From contig NZ_LJRO01000305.1 of assembly GCF_001401155.1 (NCBI RefSeq), positions 1 through 64,000 of the forward strand: DNA of 64,000 nucleotides. Direction: 5' to 3'. Below, piece by piece: positions 23,031-32,585 of the stretch (its first letter is position 1; each line of letters starts with the position of its first letter). Below the pieces are notes generated by a model. It did not search any database. It worked only from the letters and a program-made list of their open reading frames with translations, and had not been told where the DNA came from. A program made the translations under genes and the position numbers. The stretch comes from Pseudomonas tremae. Its GTDB lineage: Bacteria > Pseudomonadota > Gammaproteobacteria > Pseudomonadales > Pseudomonadaceae.

Positions 23031-23582
23031 TCAGGTGTCCAGCATCGGACGTGACGGGGGGAGGGCGCTGGTATGAACCGGGTAAGTCTGCCGACGCCGA
23101 TCCGCGAAGAAGCATTCTAGAGTACGCCTGACCGTCATGAAAGCCAGGTCCGCCCACGGAATGTCGGCTTCGTCGAATAACTGCACTTCCAGGCTCTCTA
23201 TACCGGCGGAGAACGTTTCGGAGGCCATTTCTGCACGATAAAAAACATGCACCTGATTGATATGCGGAACATCAATCAGCGTATACAAGTGTAGCCCGGC
23301 CAATGTGGCGCAGGCTTCTTCGACGGTTTCCCGACGCGCGGCCTGCTCGACGGTTTCGCCGTTTTCCATGAAACCGGCCGGCAATGTCCAGAAGCCCAGA
23401 CGCGGCTCGATGGCGCGACGGCAGAGCAAAACCTTTTCACCCAGCGTCACCAGACAGCCCGCGACAATATTCGGGTTCTGGTAATGGATGGTATGACAAT
23501 GCTCGCAGACGTACCGCAAACGACTGTCGCCCTCGGGGATACGCTGAATGACCGGGTTGCCGCACTGGCTGCAGAATTTCAT
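23031..23582 (-). CDS. Nudix hydrolase with N-terminal zinc ribbon
   Basis: 183 aa. The N-terminus holds a four-Cys zinc ribbon (CSQCGNP and CEHCHTIHY). The Nudix box reads GFMENGETVEQAARRETVEE followed by ACA: the GX5EX7RE..EE core is intact, but the usual Gly after EE-x is Cys. Nudix enzymes cleave nucleoside diphosphates linked to another group. The zinc ribbon followed by HYQNPNIVAGCLV recalls NADH-pyrophosphatase-like relatives (NudC side of the family), but the substrate is not determined. Transcribed alone, divergent from the CoA-pyrophosphatase-type gene next door. Confidence 0.88.
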   Translation of the reverse strand: MKFCSQCGNPVIQRIPEGDSRLRYVCEHCHTIHYQNPNIVAGCLVTLGEKVLLCRRAIEPRLGFWTLPAGFMENGETVEQAARRETVEEACATLAGLHLYTLIDVPHINQVHVFYRAEMASETFSAGIESLEVQLFDEADIPWADLAFMTVRRTLECFFADRRRQTYPVHTSALPPSRPMLDT

Positions 23583-23732
23583 GTTTTCAGTCGATAGTGA
23601 ACGCAGTCGCTATCTTGGCCTGTCGTGCCGCAGCTCGGCAACCCTCGGGTTTATCTGAGTTGCCTTGCAGGGGGTTGGGCACGACGTTGCTTTGGTGCAT
23701 GATGCCAGACAGGCAACAGAACGAGATTTCCC

Positions 23733-24329
23733 ATGCTGGATGAGCTACTTCGCCGAGTCGTCAGTCACACGCCAGAGACTCTCGACACGGATCAAGGCTT
23801 CCCCGAGGCGGCCGTGCTGGTGCCTGTCACCCGCAGCGAACAACCCGAGCTGATCCTCACCCTGCGTGCCAGCGGCCTGTCGACTCATGGCGGTGAGGTG
23901 GCTTTTCCGGGTGGTCGACGCGATCCGGGCGATCCCGATCTGATCTTCACGGCTTTGCGCGAGGCGGAAGAGGAAATTGGCCTGCCTCCCGGCCTTGTCG
24001 AAATTATCGGTCCGCTCAGCCCGTTGATCTCCAAGCACGGGATCAAGGTCACACCCTATGTGGGGGTCATCCCCGATTTTGTCGAGTACCGCCCCAATGA
24101 TGGCGAGATCGCGGCAGTGTTCAGCGTACCCCTCGAGTTCTTTCGTCAGGACACCCGCGAGCATACGCACCGCATCGATTACGAGGGCCGGAGCTGGTAT
24201 GTGCCCAGTTATCGCTATGGCGGTTACAAGATCTGGGGGCTGACCGCGATCATGATCGTCGAACTGGTCAATGTGCTGTACGACAGTAAAATCAGCCTGC
24301 ATCATCCGCCTGAACGCTCGACCACCTGA
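23733..24329 (+). CDS. Nudix hydrolase, CoA pyrophosphatase type (NudL-like)
   Basis: 198 aa, ATG at 23733. The sequence STHGGEVAFPGGRRDPGDPD combines the CoA-pyrophosphatase signature (GGxVxFPGG) with the start of the Nudix box, which continues ALREAEEEIGL. The family hydrolyses coenzyme A or its derivatives to 3',5'-ADP and phosphopantetheine. It leads a run of rightward genes (gamma-carbonic anhydrase-like, DUF1289, VUT protein, purT). Confidence 0.9.
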   Translation: MLDELLRRVVSHTPETLDTDQGFPEAAVLVPVTRSEQPELILTLRASGLSTHGGEVAFPGGRRDPGDPDLIFTALREAEEEIGLPPGLVEIIGPLSPLISKHGIKVTPYVGVIPDFVEYRPNDGEIAAVFSVPLEFFRQDTREHTHRIDYEGRSWYVPSYRYGGYKIWGLTAIMIVELVNVLYDSKISLHHPPERSTT

Positions 24330-24405
24330 GCTGACGATTGCTACATCACCTGTAACCATCATCTGTAACAAGCCGAGCCATGAGCGGCCAGTCTGAGGTA
24401 ACCGC

Positions 24406-24930
24406 ATGAAGTTTCGCCTGGGAGAATCCCGTGTTCAGACCGACCCGCAAAGCTGGGTCGCGCCCAGTGCCGTGCTTATCGGCAATGTCAGGCTTGAGGC
24501 CGGAGCGAGTGTCTGGTTCAACACCGTTTTGCGCGGCGATAACGAGCTGATCCACATCGGTGAAAACAGCAATGTGCAAGACGGCACGGTGATGCACACC
24601 GACATGGGGTCGCCGCTGGCGATCGGCAGGGGCGTGACCATCGGTCACAATGCCATGCTGCACGGCTGCAGTGTCGACGACTATAGCCTGATCGGTATCA
24701 ATGCGGTCATTCTCAACGGAGCAAAAATTGGCAAATACTGCATCATTGGCGCTAACTCGCTGATTGCAGAGGGCAAGGTCATTCCTGACGGCTCGCTGGT
24801 CATGGGTTCACCAGGCAAAGTGATACGCGAACTCACCGATGTGCAGAAGAAGATGCTTGAGGCCAGCGCCGCCCACTACGTTCACAATGCCCGGCGCTAT
24901 GCCCGCGACCTGGCCGTGCAGGAAGATTGA
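24406..24930 (+). CDS. Gamma-carbonic anhydrase-like hexapeptide-repeat protein (YrdA/PaaY group)
   Basis: 174 aa made almost wholly of left-handed beta-helix hexapeptide repeats ([32 protein letters not shown]). The three metal-ligand histidines of the gamma class fit HTD, IGHN and HGC. Trimeric. Homologues are gamma-type carbonic anhydrases or related metal enzymes; activity varies within the family. The stop overlaps the next gene's ATG (ATGA at 24927-24932 region), so translation is probably coupled. Confidence 0.9.
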   Translation: MKFRLGESRVQTDPQSWVAPSAVLIGNVRLEAGASVWFNTVLRGDNELIHIGENSNVQDGTVMHTDMGSPLAIGRGVTIGHNAMLHGCSVDDYSLIGINAVILNGAKIGKYCIIGANSLIAEGKVIPDGSLVMGSPGKVIRELTDVQKKMLEASAAHYVHNARRYARDLAVQED

Positions 24931-25157
24931 TGAGTAACGATTCCACAGATTCCATAGTTGAAAAGCCAGTCCGTTCCCCGTGCGTCAGCATCTGTGCGCT
25001 GGATGAGCAGGATATTTGCACCGGTTGCCAGCGCACCGTGGACGAGATCACACGGTGGAGTCGAATGAGCAACGACGAGCGTCGCGTCGTGCTGGGGCTG
25101 TGTGACGAGCGTGCCAGGGCCAGCGGGCTGATGTGGACGGTGGGCGGGGCACACTGA
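24930..25157 (+). CDS. DUF1289 protein
   Basis: 75 aa from ATG 24930, overlapping the stop of the upstream gene. It carries the DUF1289 cysteine pattern SPCVSICALDEQDICTGCQR, a small Fe-S or zinc-binding-looking motif, followed by EITRWSRMSNDERR. The function of the family is unknown. It is flanked by the carbonic anhydrase-like gene and a membrane protein gene in one tight run. Confidence 0.88.
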   Translation: MSNDSTDSIVEKPVRSPCVSICALDEQDICTGCQRTVDEITRWSRMSNDERRVVLGLCDERARASGLMWTVGGAH

Positions 25158-25159
25158 TC

Positions 25160-25627
25160 ATGCTTTTTCTGCTCGCCTACATCGGCAGCGTCGTGCTGAT
25201 TAATTTCGCTTTTTCCAGTGCGCCGCATCTGGACATGATCTGGTCAGCGTGGGGCGGTCTGGTATTTGTGCTGCGCGACATGGTGCAGATTCGCTTCGGG
25301 CATGGCGCAATCGTCGCCATGCTGGCGGCGCTCGTGCTGTCTTATGTCACCAGCGATCCCACTATCGCGCTGGCCAGTGCCACGGCGTTTGCCGTATCCG
25401 AGTGCATCGACTGGCTGGTCTTCAGCATCACCAAGCGGCCGTTGCGTGACCGTTTGTGGATCAGCTCTGCACTAAGCATTCCGCTCGATACCTTCATCTT
25501 CTTCGGCATGATTGATGCCTTGACCGCCCCCGTCGTGCTGACCGCGCTGATCTCCAAGTTCGCCGGTGTCACTATTGTCTGGATGATCATGGCCTGGCGT
25601 GCGCGCAACAGTGCCTGCGCCGGTTGA
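25160..25627 (+). CDS. VUT-family (YhhQ/DUF165-like) membrane protein
   Basis: 155 aa from ATG 25160, two bases after the previous stop. It has about five hydrophobic segments and the pattern FAVSECIDWLVFSI, recalling the ExxDxxV motif of VUT/YhhQ proteins, some of which import queuosine precursors. It is shorter than YhhQ (~220 aa), so it is a subfamily member whose substrate cannot be assumed. It lies in the inner membrane. Confidence 0.75.
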   Translation: MLFLLAYIGSVVLINFAFSSAPHLDMIWSAWGGLVFVLRDMVQIRFGHGAIVAMLAALVLSYVTSDPTIALASATAFAVSECIDWLVFSITKRPLRDRLWISSALSIPLDTFIFFGMIDALTAPVVLTALISKFAGVTIVWMIMAWRARNSACAG

Positions 25628-25729
25628 AACCCATTTGTCCGGGCTTCATGGTAAATTGCGCGCCTTTCTTCACTGCGGTTGCTCGCATTAGGCGTGCAGC
25701 TCTCGATATCTGCTTCACGAGGACCTGAG

Positions 25730-26911
25730 ATGACTCGAATCGGAACTCCACTGTCGCCCACCGCGACTCGCGTACTGTTCTGCGGCAGCGGCGAACTGGG
25801 CAAGGAAGTCGTGATCGAACTGCAGCGCCTCGGCGTTGAGGTGATCGCTGTTGACCGTTATGAGAACGCACCCGCCATGCAGGTCGCGCATCGCAGCCAC
25901 GTCATCAACATGCTCGATGGCGCGGCCTTGCGTGCCGTCATCGAGGCTGAGAAGCCGCATTTCATCGTTCCGGAAATCGAAGCGATTGCCACTGCAACGC
26001 TGGTCGAGCTCGAAGCTGAAGGCTTCACGGTCATTCCGACTGCACGTGCCGCTCAGCTGACCATGAACCGCGAAGGCATTCGCCGTCTGGCGGCGGAAGA
26101 ATTGAAGCTGCCGACCTCGCCGTATCACTTTGCCGACACCTTCGAGGCTTACAGCAATGCTGTCGAAGACCTGGGTTTCCCATGCGTGGTCAAGCCGGTC
26201 ATGAGTTCTTCGGGCAAAGGGCAAAGCCTGCTGAAAAGCGCCGATGATGTGCAAAAGGCTTGGGATTACGCTCAGGAAGGCGGCCGTGCCGGCAAAGGGC
26301 GCGTCATCGTCGAAGGCTTTATCGACTTCGATTACGAGATCACCCTGCTGACCGTGCGTCACGTGGGCGGCACCACATTCTGTGCACCAGTGGGCCATCG
26401 TCAGGAGAAAGGTGACTATCAGGAGTCCTGGCAGCCACAGGTCATGAGCCCTGTAGCCCTGGCAGAGTCGGAGCGTGTTGCCAAGGCGGTGACCGAGGCT
26501 CTCGGTGGGCGTGGCATGTTCGGCGTCGAATTGTTCATCAAGGGTGATCAGGTGTGGTTCAGCGAAGTCTCGCCGCGCCCGCATGACACTGGACTGGTTA
26601 CCTTGATTTCTCAGGACCTTTCCCAGTTTGCTCTGCACGCTCGTGCCATTCTGGGTCTGCCGATCCCGTTGATTCGCCAGTTTGGTCCATCGGCCTCGGC
26701 AGTGATTCTGGTCGAAGGTCACTCTACGCAGACCGCCTTCGCCAACCTGGGCGCCGCGCTGGCAGAACCGGACACGGCGTTGCGTCTGTTTGGCAAGCCG
26801 GAAGTCGCCGGTCAACGTCGAATGGGCGTTGCCCTGGCTCGTGACGAGTCGATCGAAGCTGCGCGTGCCAAAGCGACACGGGCCGCTCAAGCGGTCAAGG
26901 TAGAACTGTAG
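25730..26911 (+). CDS. purT: Formate-dependent phosphoribosylglycinamide formyltransferase
   Basis: 393 aa. ATG 25730 gives the usual N-terminus [20 protein letters not shown]. This ATP-grasp enzyme makes FGAR from GAR, formate and ATP, an alternative to PurN in purine synthesis, just before the PurL step encoded 4 kb away. Landmarks: [29 protein letters not shown] (ATP-binding loop), [14 protein letters not shown]. Complete; GAGGACC before the start is the ribosome site. Confidence 0.97.
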   Translation: MTRIGTPLSPTATRVLFCGSGELGKEVVIELQRLGVEVIAVDRYENAPAMQVAHRSHVINMLDGAALRAVIEAEKPHFIVPEIEAIATATLVELEAEGFTVIPTARAAQLTMNREGIRRLAAEELKLPTSPYHFADTFEAYSNAVEDLGFPCVVKPVMSSSGKGQSLLKSADDVQKAWDYAQEGGRAGKGRVIVEGFIDFDYEITLLTVRHVGGTTFCAPVGHRQEKGDYQESWQPQVMSPVALAESERVAKAVTEALGGRGMFGVELFIKGDQVWFSEVSPRPHDTGLVTLISQDLSQFALHARAILGLPIPLIRQFGPSASAVILVEGHSTQTAFANLGAALAEPDTALRLFGKPEVAGQRRMGVALARDESIEAARAKATRAAQAVKVEL

Positions 26912-26924
26912 GTCGTAAGCCCAA

Positions 26925-26960
26925 GGCTGCAGAAAAGGGCGTCCGGCCCTTTCTGCAGCC
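26925..26960. terminator. Bidirectional terminator between purT and the MFS gene
   Basis: GGCTGCAGAAAAGGGC (26925-26940) pairs with GGCCCTTTCTGCAGCC (26945-26960) with one bulge. It sits between two converging genes. Confidence 0.8.
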
Positions 26961-26966
26961 TGCAGT

Positions 26967-28277
26967 TCAAAGCTCTGTGTCTTTCGTTTCCTTCAGGCTC
27001 AAGACCGCCAGCACGCTGATCAGCGCTGCTGCAGAAACATACCCGCCGACCCAGCTCAAGCCGCCCATCGCTACCAGTTTCTGGGCAAAGAAGGGGGCCA
27101 CCGAGGCGCCCACGATTCCACCCAGGTTGTAAGCGGCGGATGCGCCCGTGTAACGAATCTGCGTCGGAAACAGCTCTGGCAGCAGAGCGCCCATCGGGGC
27201 AAAGGTGATGCCCATCAAAAACAGTTCGATACAGAGGAACAGGGCCACTGCCCAGGTGCTGCCGTGGGTCAGCAGCGGCTCCATGATGAAGCCCGACAGA
27301 ATTGCCAGCACGCCACCGACAACCAGCACCGGCTTGCGCCCGAAGCGATCACTTGCCAGTGCCGCCAGCGGTGTGGCCGCGGCCATGAACAACACGGCAA
27401 AGCACAGCAGCCCGAGGAATGTTTCGCGGGTATAGCCCAGGGTCGAAACGCCATAGCTCAGCGAAAACACGGTCGAGATATAAAACAGCGCGTAGCACAC
27501 CACCATCGATGCCGCACCCAGAAGCATGGGTCTCCAGTGCTGACCGAAGGTTTCCACGATAGGCAGGCTGACGCGTTGTTGGCTTGCCATCGCTTTGGCG
27601 AAGACCGGCGTCTCTTCCAGTTTCAGGCGTACGTAGAGCCCGACCATGACTAGCACTGCGCTGAGCAGAAACGGGATTCGCCAGCCCCACTCGCGGAACT
27701 GATCGTCGTTCAGCGTCATGGCCAGTGCCAGAAACAGACCGTTTGCGGCCAGAAATCCGATTGATGGGCCCAGTTGCGGAAACATGCCGAACCAGGCGCG
27801 CTTGCCCTTTGGCGCGTTCTCGGTCGCCAGCAGGGCTGCGCCGCCCCATTCACCGCCCAGCCCCAGCCCCTGACCGAAGCGCAGTACGCAGAGCAGAATC
27901 GGCGCCCATGCGCCGATGGTCGCATAGCCCGGCAAAACTCCGATCAGTGTGGTGCAGATCCCCATTAGCAGCAGTGACGCGACCAGTGTCGACTTGCGCC
28001 CTATGCGGTCACCGAAGTGGCCGAACAGCGCTGACCCCAAAGGACGTGCAAGAAAGGCGATGCCGAAGGTCAGAAACGACGAGAGCATTTGCGCAGTGCC
28101 TGACGTCTGCGGGAAAAACACCGGGCCGATCACCAGTGCGGCTGCCGTGGCGTAAACGTAGAAGTCGTAGAACTCGATGGCCGTGCCAATGAAGCTGGCA
28201 GTGGCTACGCGGGTTGTTGAGTTGACTGGAGTAGCGAGCGCGTCATTACCTTCACGGGCGAGCAGAGTATTGGTCAT
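26967..28277 (-). CDS. MFS transporter, metabolite:H+ symporter (ProP/ShiA-like) family
   Basis: 436 aa with twelve predicted membrane segments. The N-terminus (ATASFIGTAIEFYDFYVYAT) and the loop GHFGDRIGRKSTL after helix 2 are characteristic of the metabolite:H+ symporter branch (proline/betaine, shikimate, dicarboxylates). A second loop, ASDRFGRKPVL, marks the start of the C-terminal half. The substrate cannot be told. Monocistronic, with the terminator shared with purT. Confidence 0.88.
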   Translation of the reverse strand: MTNTLLAREGNDALATPVNSTTRVATASFIGTAIEFYDFYVYATAAALVIGPVFFPQTSGTAQMLSSFLTFGIAFLARPLGSALFGHFGDRIGRKSTLVASLLLMGICTTLIGVLPGYATIGAWAPILLCVLRFGQGLGLGGEWGGAALLATENAPKGKRAWFGMFPQLGPSIGFLAANGLFLALAMTLNDDQFREWGWRIPFLLSAVLVMVGLYVRLKLEETPVFAKAMASQQRVSLPIVETFGQHWRPMLLGAASMVVCYALFYISTVFSLSYGVSTLGYTRETFLGLLCFAVLFMAAATPLAALASDRFGRKPVLVVGGVLAILSGFIMEPLLTHGSTWAVALFLCIELFLMGITFAPMGALLPELFPTQIRYTGASAAYNLGGIVGASVAPFFAQKLVAMGGLSWVGGYVSAAALISVLAVLSLKETKDTEL

Positions 28278-28412
28278 GCGGACTCCCTGACAGTCATCTC
28301 GCCGGTCGGCCTGCGCCGTGCCCCGGCAAGCGTTGATTATTATGGTTGGGGTGAAGCGCGGGGGAGAATAACGCGAAGAGTGGGGCGAAAGGCAATGGTG
28401 GCGCCCGTGAAT

Positions 28413-29660
28413 CTATTTTAACGTGCCCGCCAGCGTGTTGTGCCACATGGCTACCCGAGTGACGCGGTTGTCCTCGGTCTCGAGTATCTCCAGGCGGTAA
28501 GGCCCGATTTTCAGGCAGACCGGAGCCTCGGGAATGGTCTCTAGCGCTTCTGTAACCAGCCCGTTGAGGGTCTTCGGACCATCGGACGGCAGGTGCCAGC
28601 CGAGGCTTTTGTTCAGCTCGCGAATGGACGCTGCACCCTCGACTTCGAGGCGTCCGTCTTCCTGGCGTTTGACGTGAGGGTTGTCCAGCCTCTGCTCGCT
28701 CTCGAACTCGCCGACGATTTCTTCGAGAATGTCTTCGAGGGTAACAATGCCCAGCACTTCGCCGTACTCATCCACCACCACGCCAAGGCGGCGTTGCTGC
28801 TTGTGAAAGTTCAACAGCTGCAATTGCAGCGGGGTGCTTTCGGGGACGAAATAAGGCTCGTAGCAGACCGCCAGCAATTGCTCCTTGGTCAGCGTGGCTT
28901 TGGGCAGCAGATGGCTGATGTCGCGAGTGTTGATGACCCCTTGTACCTGATTGATATCGTTGTGATAGACCGGCAGGCGCGTGTGACGGGAAATGATCAG
29001 GCGTTCGATGATCAGTTCTATCGGGTCATCAAGGTTGACGCCGTCAACGTCATTGCGGGGTATCAGGATGTCATTGACGGTAATGCTGTCCAGCGCACGG
29101 ATGCCCGAAAGCACGTTGATACGCGGGTTATGTTCCTGAACAATCTCTTGCTGAACGGCCTTGTGCGAATCGTCATCGAAGGCCTGGCTCTGAGGTTGTA
29201 CGTGGCGTGACGGAAACGGGCGCAGAAGGGTCTTGGCAAGCACGTTGAACACGTAGGCCAGCGGCCAGACGATCTTCATCGGAATGCGCAATACGCCATT
29301 GCCCAGCATCAGGGTCTCTACCGGATGGCGGTTTGCGAGGCGTCGCGGTATGTATTCGGCAAAAACCAGCATGACGCTGAACGTGGCCAGCCACGCCACG
29401 GTCGGTCCGTTGTAGAACCAGTACCCGGCAGCGATGAGTGTGACAATGACGGTGATCAACACCTTGATCAGGGTGTTGCACAGAATCAGGCTGTTCAGGT
29501 TGAAAGCCAGATCGGGAAGCGTCGCCGCTTCGTCCTTGCGGCTGGCGGCGCGCAGTGTCTTGAGCTGATGGTGAGCGGTTTCGACTGCCGTCAGCAGGGC
29601 GGCCCAGAGAGTCAGCAGGGCGACTACGCCAAGCAGCGGGCCGAGCGGCAAGTTATCCAT
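28413..29660 (-). CDS. CNNM/CorC-family (HlyC/CorC) membrane protein with CBS pair
   Basis: 415 aa. The first ~190 residues form the DUF21/CNNM membrane domain. Two CBS domains follow (ITVNDILIPRNDVDGVNLDD; RLGVVVDEYGEVLGIVTLED). The last ~85 residues are the CorC_HlyC transporter-associated domain. Family members are linked to magnesium or cobalt export and membrane integrity. The start codon lies 12 bases downstream of the ypjD-like stop, so the two form an operon transcribed leftward. Confidence 0.92.
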   Translation of the reverse strand: MDNLPLGPLLGVVALLTLWAALLTAVETAHHQLKTLRAASRKDEAATLPDLAFNLNSLILCNTLIKVLITVIVTLIAAGYWFYNGPTVAWLATFSVMLVFAEYIPRRLANRHPVETLMLGNGVLRIPMKIVWPLAYVFNVLAKTLLRPFPSRHVQPQSQAFDDDSHKAVQQEIVQEHNPRINVLSGIRALDSITVNDILIPRNDVDGVNLDDPIELIIERLIISRHTRLPVYHNDINQVQGVINTRDISHLLPKATLTKEQLLAVCYEPYFVPESTPLQLQLLNFHKQQRRLGVVVDEYGEVLGIVTLEDILEEIVGEFESEQRLDNPHVKRQEDGRLEVEGAASIRELNKSLGWHLPSDGPKTLNGLVTEALETIPEAPVCLKIGPYRLEILETEDNRVTRVAMWHNTLAGTLK

Positions 29661-29672
29661 TATCAGAGGCCA

Positions 29673-30485
29673 TCAGATGTGCAGAATGAATTCGCGTACC
29701 AGCTTGCTGCCGAAATAGGCCAGCATCAGCAGGCAGAAACCGCCCAGGGTCCAGCGAATAGCCTTGTGCCCACGCCATCCGAGACGGTTGCGTCCCCACA
29801 GCAACACGCTGAATACAATCCAGGCCAGGCAGGCGAGCAGGGTCTTGTGCACCAGATGCTGGGCAAACAGGTTCTCGACGAACAGCCACCCGGAGAGCAG
29901 CGACAGCGACAGCAGTATCCAGCCAGCCCACAGGAAGCCGAACAGCAGGCTTTCCATGGTCTGCAATGGCGGGAAGTTTCTGATCAGTCCGGTCGGATGC
30001 TTGTTCTTGAGCTGATGGTCCTGCACCAATACCAGCAAAGCCTGAAAGACCGCGATGGTGAACATCCCGTAAGCCAGCAGCGAGAGCAGGATGTGGCTGA
30101 GGATGCCCGGTTCTTCCATGATCGGCTGCACCGTACCGCTGGGCGCGAATTGCGCCAGCAGCACGGTGATCATACCGAGCGGGAACAGCAGCACCAGCAG
30201 GTTTTCCACTGGTATGCGCGACGTGGCGATCAGTGTGACGGCGATCACCGAGGCGGCAATGAGGCTGGCCGAGTTGAAAAAGTCCAGCCCAAGGCCGACG
30301 GAGTGCGTCAGTTGGGAAAACAGACCTAAGGCGTGCGCAATGACCGCGAGCGTGCCGAGCAGGCACAGCAGCCGTTTGTCGGGCCTGGCGGTCTGGCTCA
30401 GGCGCACGCCCTGGTAGGCGGTCGCGGCGGCATAAAGGGCGGCGGCGGCGAGGCTGGGAAGCAGGCTGGGTGGCAAAGGGGACAT
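29673..30485 (-). CDS. ypjD: Cytochrome c assembly (CcsA/YpjD-like) inner-membrane protein
   Basis: 270 aa if ATG 30485 is used (MSPLPPSLLP; AGGA just upstream), 284 aa from ATG 30527. It is almost entirely hydrophobic, with eight predicted helices, and of the HemX/CcsA type (HILLSLLAYGMFTIAVFQAL). The histidines include SHILLSL and HLVHKTLLA. In Pseudomonas this gene is regularly divergent from ffh. The family is related to haem-handling proteins; YpjD itself has no firmly known function. Confidence 0.85.
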   Translation of the reverse strand: MSPLPPSLLPSLAAAALYAAATAYQGVRLSQTARPDKRLLCLLGTLAVIAHALGLFSQLTHSVGLGLDFFNSASLIAASVIAVTLIATSRIPVENLLVLLFPLGMITVLLAQFAPSGTVQPIMEEPGILSHILLSLLAYGMFTIAVFQALLVLVQDHQLKNKHPTGLIRNFPPLQTMESLLFGFLWAGWILLSLSLLSGWLFVENLFAQHLVHKTLLACLAWIVFSVLLWGRNRLGWRGHKAIRWTLGGFCLLMLAYFGSKLVREFILHI

Positions 30486-30593
30486 AGATCCTGATGGACG
30501 GGCCTGGAAAGACGCTGAGTTTGGCATATAACCGGTAAATCACGAAAGACCAGAGAAGCAGTCTGCGTGGTGTCCGTGTGACGGAGTCTTCGC

Positions 30594-30599
30594 TATAAT
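30594..30599 (+). promoter_or_regulatory. Probable -10 element of the ffh promoter
   Basis: A perfect TATAAT lies 99 bases before ffh in the divergent ypjD-ffh region. The position expected for -35 (TGTCCG, 30571-30576) is poor, so strength may depend on an activator or on other elements. Confidence 0.5.
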
Positions 30600-30698
30600 C
30601 CGCGACCTGCTCACGCCGCAGGCTCGCCGAGCGCCATTTCTGCATTACGGGCCGGGCCGCATCAACCGGGGTTCGACGAGAGCCTGAAAGGATCGCGC

Positions 30699-32075
30699 AT
30701 GTTTGAAAATCTGACTGACCGCCTCTCGCAGACGCTGCGCCATGTAACTGGCAAGGCCAAGCTTAACGAGGACAATATCAAAGATACCTTGCGCGAAGTG
30801 CGTATGGCGTTGCTTGAAGCCGACGTCGCCTTGCCGGTGGTCAAAGACTTCGTCAACAGTGTCAGGGAGCGCGCCGTCGGTACCGAGGTGTCGCGCAGCC
30901 TGACGCCGGGTCAGGCGTTCGTGAAGATCGTCCAGGCCGAACTCGAAAGCCTGATGGGCGCCGCCAACGAAGACCTGGTGCTCAATGTCACTCCGCCTGC
31001 CGTGATCCTGATGGCGGGCCTGCAGGGTGCGGGCAAGACCACCACGGCTGGCAAGCTGGCGCGCTTCCTTAAAGAGCGCAAGAAAAAAACCGTCATGGTG
31101 GTGTCGGTCGACGTGTACCGTCCTGCCGCCATCAAGCAGCTCGAAACGCTGGCCAACGACATCGGCGTCACGTTCTTTGCTTCCGATATCAGTCAGAAGC
31201 CTGTCGAGATCGCGCAGGCTGCCATAAAAGAAGCGAAGCTCAAGTTCATCGACGTCGTGATCGTCGATACCGCCGGTCGTCTGCACGTCGATGTCGAGAT
31301 GATGGGCGAGATTCAGGCGCTGCACGCTGCGACCAAGCCAGCCGAAACGCTGTTCGTGGTCGATGCCATGACCGGCCAGGATGCGGCCAATACCGCCAAG
31401 GCCTTCGGCGATGCGTTGCCGCTGACCGGTGTGATCCTTACCAAGGTCGACGGCGATGCTCGTGGCGGTGCTGCACTGTCGGTGCGTGCAATCACCGGCA
31501 AGCCGATCAAGTTCATTGGTATGGGCGAGAAGAGCGAGGCGCTGGAGCCGTTCCACCCGGACCGTATCGCCTCGCGGATTCTAGGCATGGGCGACGTGCT
31601 CAGCCTGATCGAGCAGGCCGAACAGACCCTCGACAAGGACAAGGCCGACAAGCTTGCCAAAAAGCTCAAGAAGGGCAAGGGCTTCGATCTCGAAGACTTC
31701 CGCGATCAGTTGCAACAGATGAAGAACATGGGCGGTCTCGGCGGCCTGATGGACAAGCTGCCGAGCATTGGTGGCGTCAACCTGTCGCAGATGGGCAATG
31801 CCCAGGGCGCGGCAGAGAAGCAATTCAAGCAGATGGAAGCCATCATCAACTCGATGACCCCTGCCGAACGTCGGGATCCCGAGCTGATCAGCGGTTCGCG
31901 CAAGCGCCGGATCGCCATGGGTTCCGGGACCCAGGTCCAGGACATCGGGCGTCTGATCAAGCAGCACAAGCAGATGCAGAAGATGATGAAAAAGTTCTCC
32001 GCCAAGGGCGGAATGGCAAAAATGATGCGCGGCATGGGCGGAATGCTGCCCGGCGGCGGCATGCCGAAAATGTAA
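30699..32075 (+). CDS. ffh: Signal recognition particle protein Ffh
   Basis: 458 aa GTPase. With 4.5S RNA it targets nascent inner-membrane proteins to FtsY. N domain (MFENLTDRLSQTLRHVTGKA), G domain with GLQGAGKTTTAGKLA, DTAGR and TKVDGDARGG, then the Met-rich M domain (MKNMGGLGGLMDKLP; SGSRKRRIAMGSG; C-terminal KMMKKFSAKGG). All landmarks are intact and the length is usual. Confidence 0.98.
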   Translation: MFENLTDRLSQTLRHVTGKAKLNEDNIKDTLREVRMALLEADVALPVVKDFVNSVRERAVGTEVSRSLTPGQAFVKIVQAELESLMGAANEDLVLNVTPPAVILMAGLQGAGKTTTAGKLARFLKERKKKTVMVVSVDVYRPAAIKQLETLANDIGVTFFASDISQKPVEIAQAAIKEAKLKFIDVVIVDTAGRLHVDVEMMGEIQALHAATKPAETLFVVDAMTGQDAANTAKAFGDALPLTGVILTKVDGDARGGAALSVRAITGKPIKFIGMGEKSEALEPFHPDRIASRILGMGDVLSLIEQAEQTLDKDKADKLAKKLKKGKGFDLEDFRDQLQQMKNMGGLGGLMDKLPSIGGVNLSQMGNAQGAAEKQFKQMEAIINSMTPAERRDPELISGSRKRRIAMGSGTQVQDIGRLIKQHKQMQKMMKKFSAKGGMAKMMRGMGGMLPGGGMPKM

Positions 32076-32222
32076 TTGTGTCGCGTGCAAGAGGTTTTGC
32101 ATGCGTTTCATTCGGGAGGTGACTCCCGTCCAGCCCGTGTCATGCGGGCTTATACTCGCTGTCTTGATGACAGCTCCTTGGCAAATCTGGAAGGCATGCC
32201 GATAGGCGCCGGAAAAAGACAT

Positions 32223-32250
32223 TTGCAAAAGTCCGGATATTCCTTAGAAT
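32223..32250 (+). promoter_or_regulatory. Probable sigma-70 promoter of rpsP-rimM-trmD-rplS
   Basis: TTGCAA (32223-32228), 16-base spacer, TAGAAT (32245-32250). It lies 73 bases ahead of rpsP, in the intergenic gap after ffh, and is the best-spaced pair there. Confidence 0.5.
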
Positions 32251-32322
32251 ATGCGGCCTTTCGGGCACCTATGCCCGCTGTGCATCTTAGATTTGCAGCA
32301 CCGACTACAGGAACGATGTTCA

Positions 32323-32580
32323 ATGCTAACCATCCGTCTTGCCCTTGGCGGCTCCAAAAAGCGCCCGTTTTACCACTTGACCGTAACCGACAGCCGCAAC
32401 GCTCGTGACGGTTCCCACAAGGAACAGATCGGCTTCTTCAACCCGGTTGCCCGTGGTCAGGAAATCCGTTTGTCCGTTAACGAAGAACGCGTCAACTACT
32501 GGTTGAGCGTGGGTGCACAAACTTCCGAGCGCGTTGCCCAACTGCTGAAAGAGCACAACAAGACCAAGGCCGCGGCCTGA
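32323..32580 (+). CDS. rpsP: 30S ribosomal protein S16
   Basis: 85 aa from ATG 32323 ([20 protein letters not shown]), the standard start; upstream in-frame codons are not part of S16. A component of the 30S subunit body. First gene of the conserved rpsP-rimM-trmD-rplS operon, with five bases to rimM. Confidence 0.97.
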   Translation: MLTIRLALGGSKKRPFYHLTVTDSRNARDGSHKEQIGFFNPVARGQEIRLSVNEERVNYWLSVGAQTSERVAQLLKEHNKTKAAA

Positions 32581-32585
32581 GTCTT

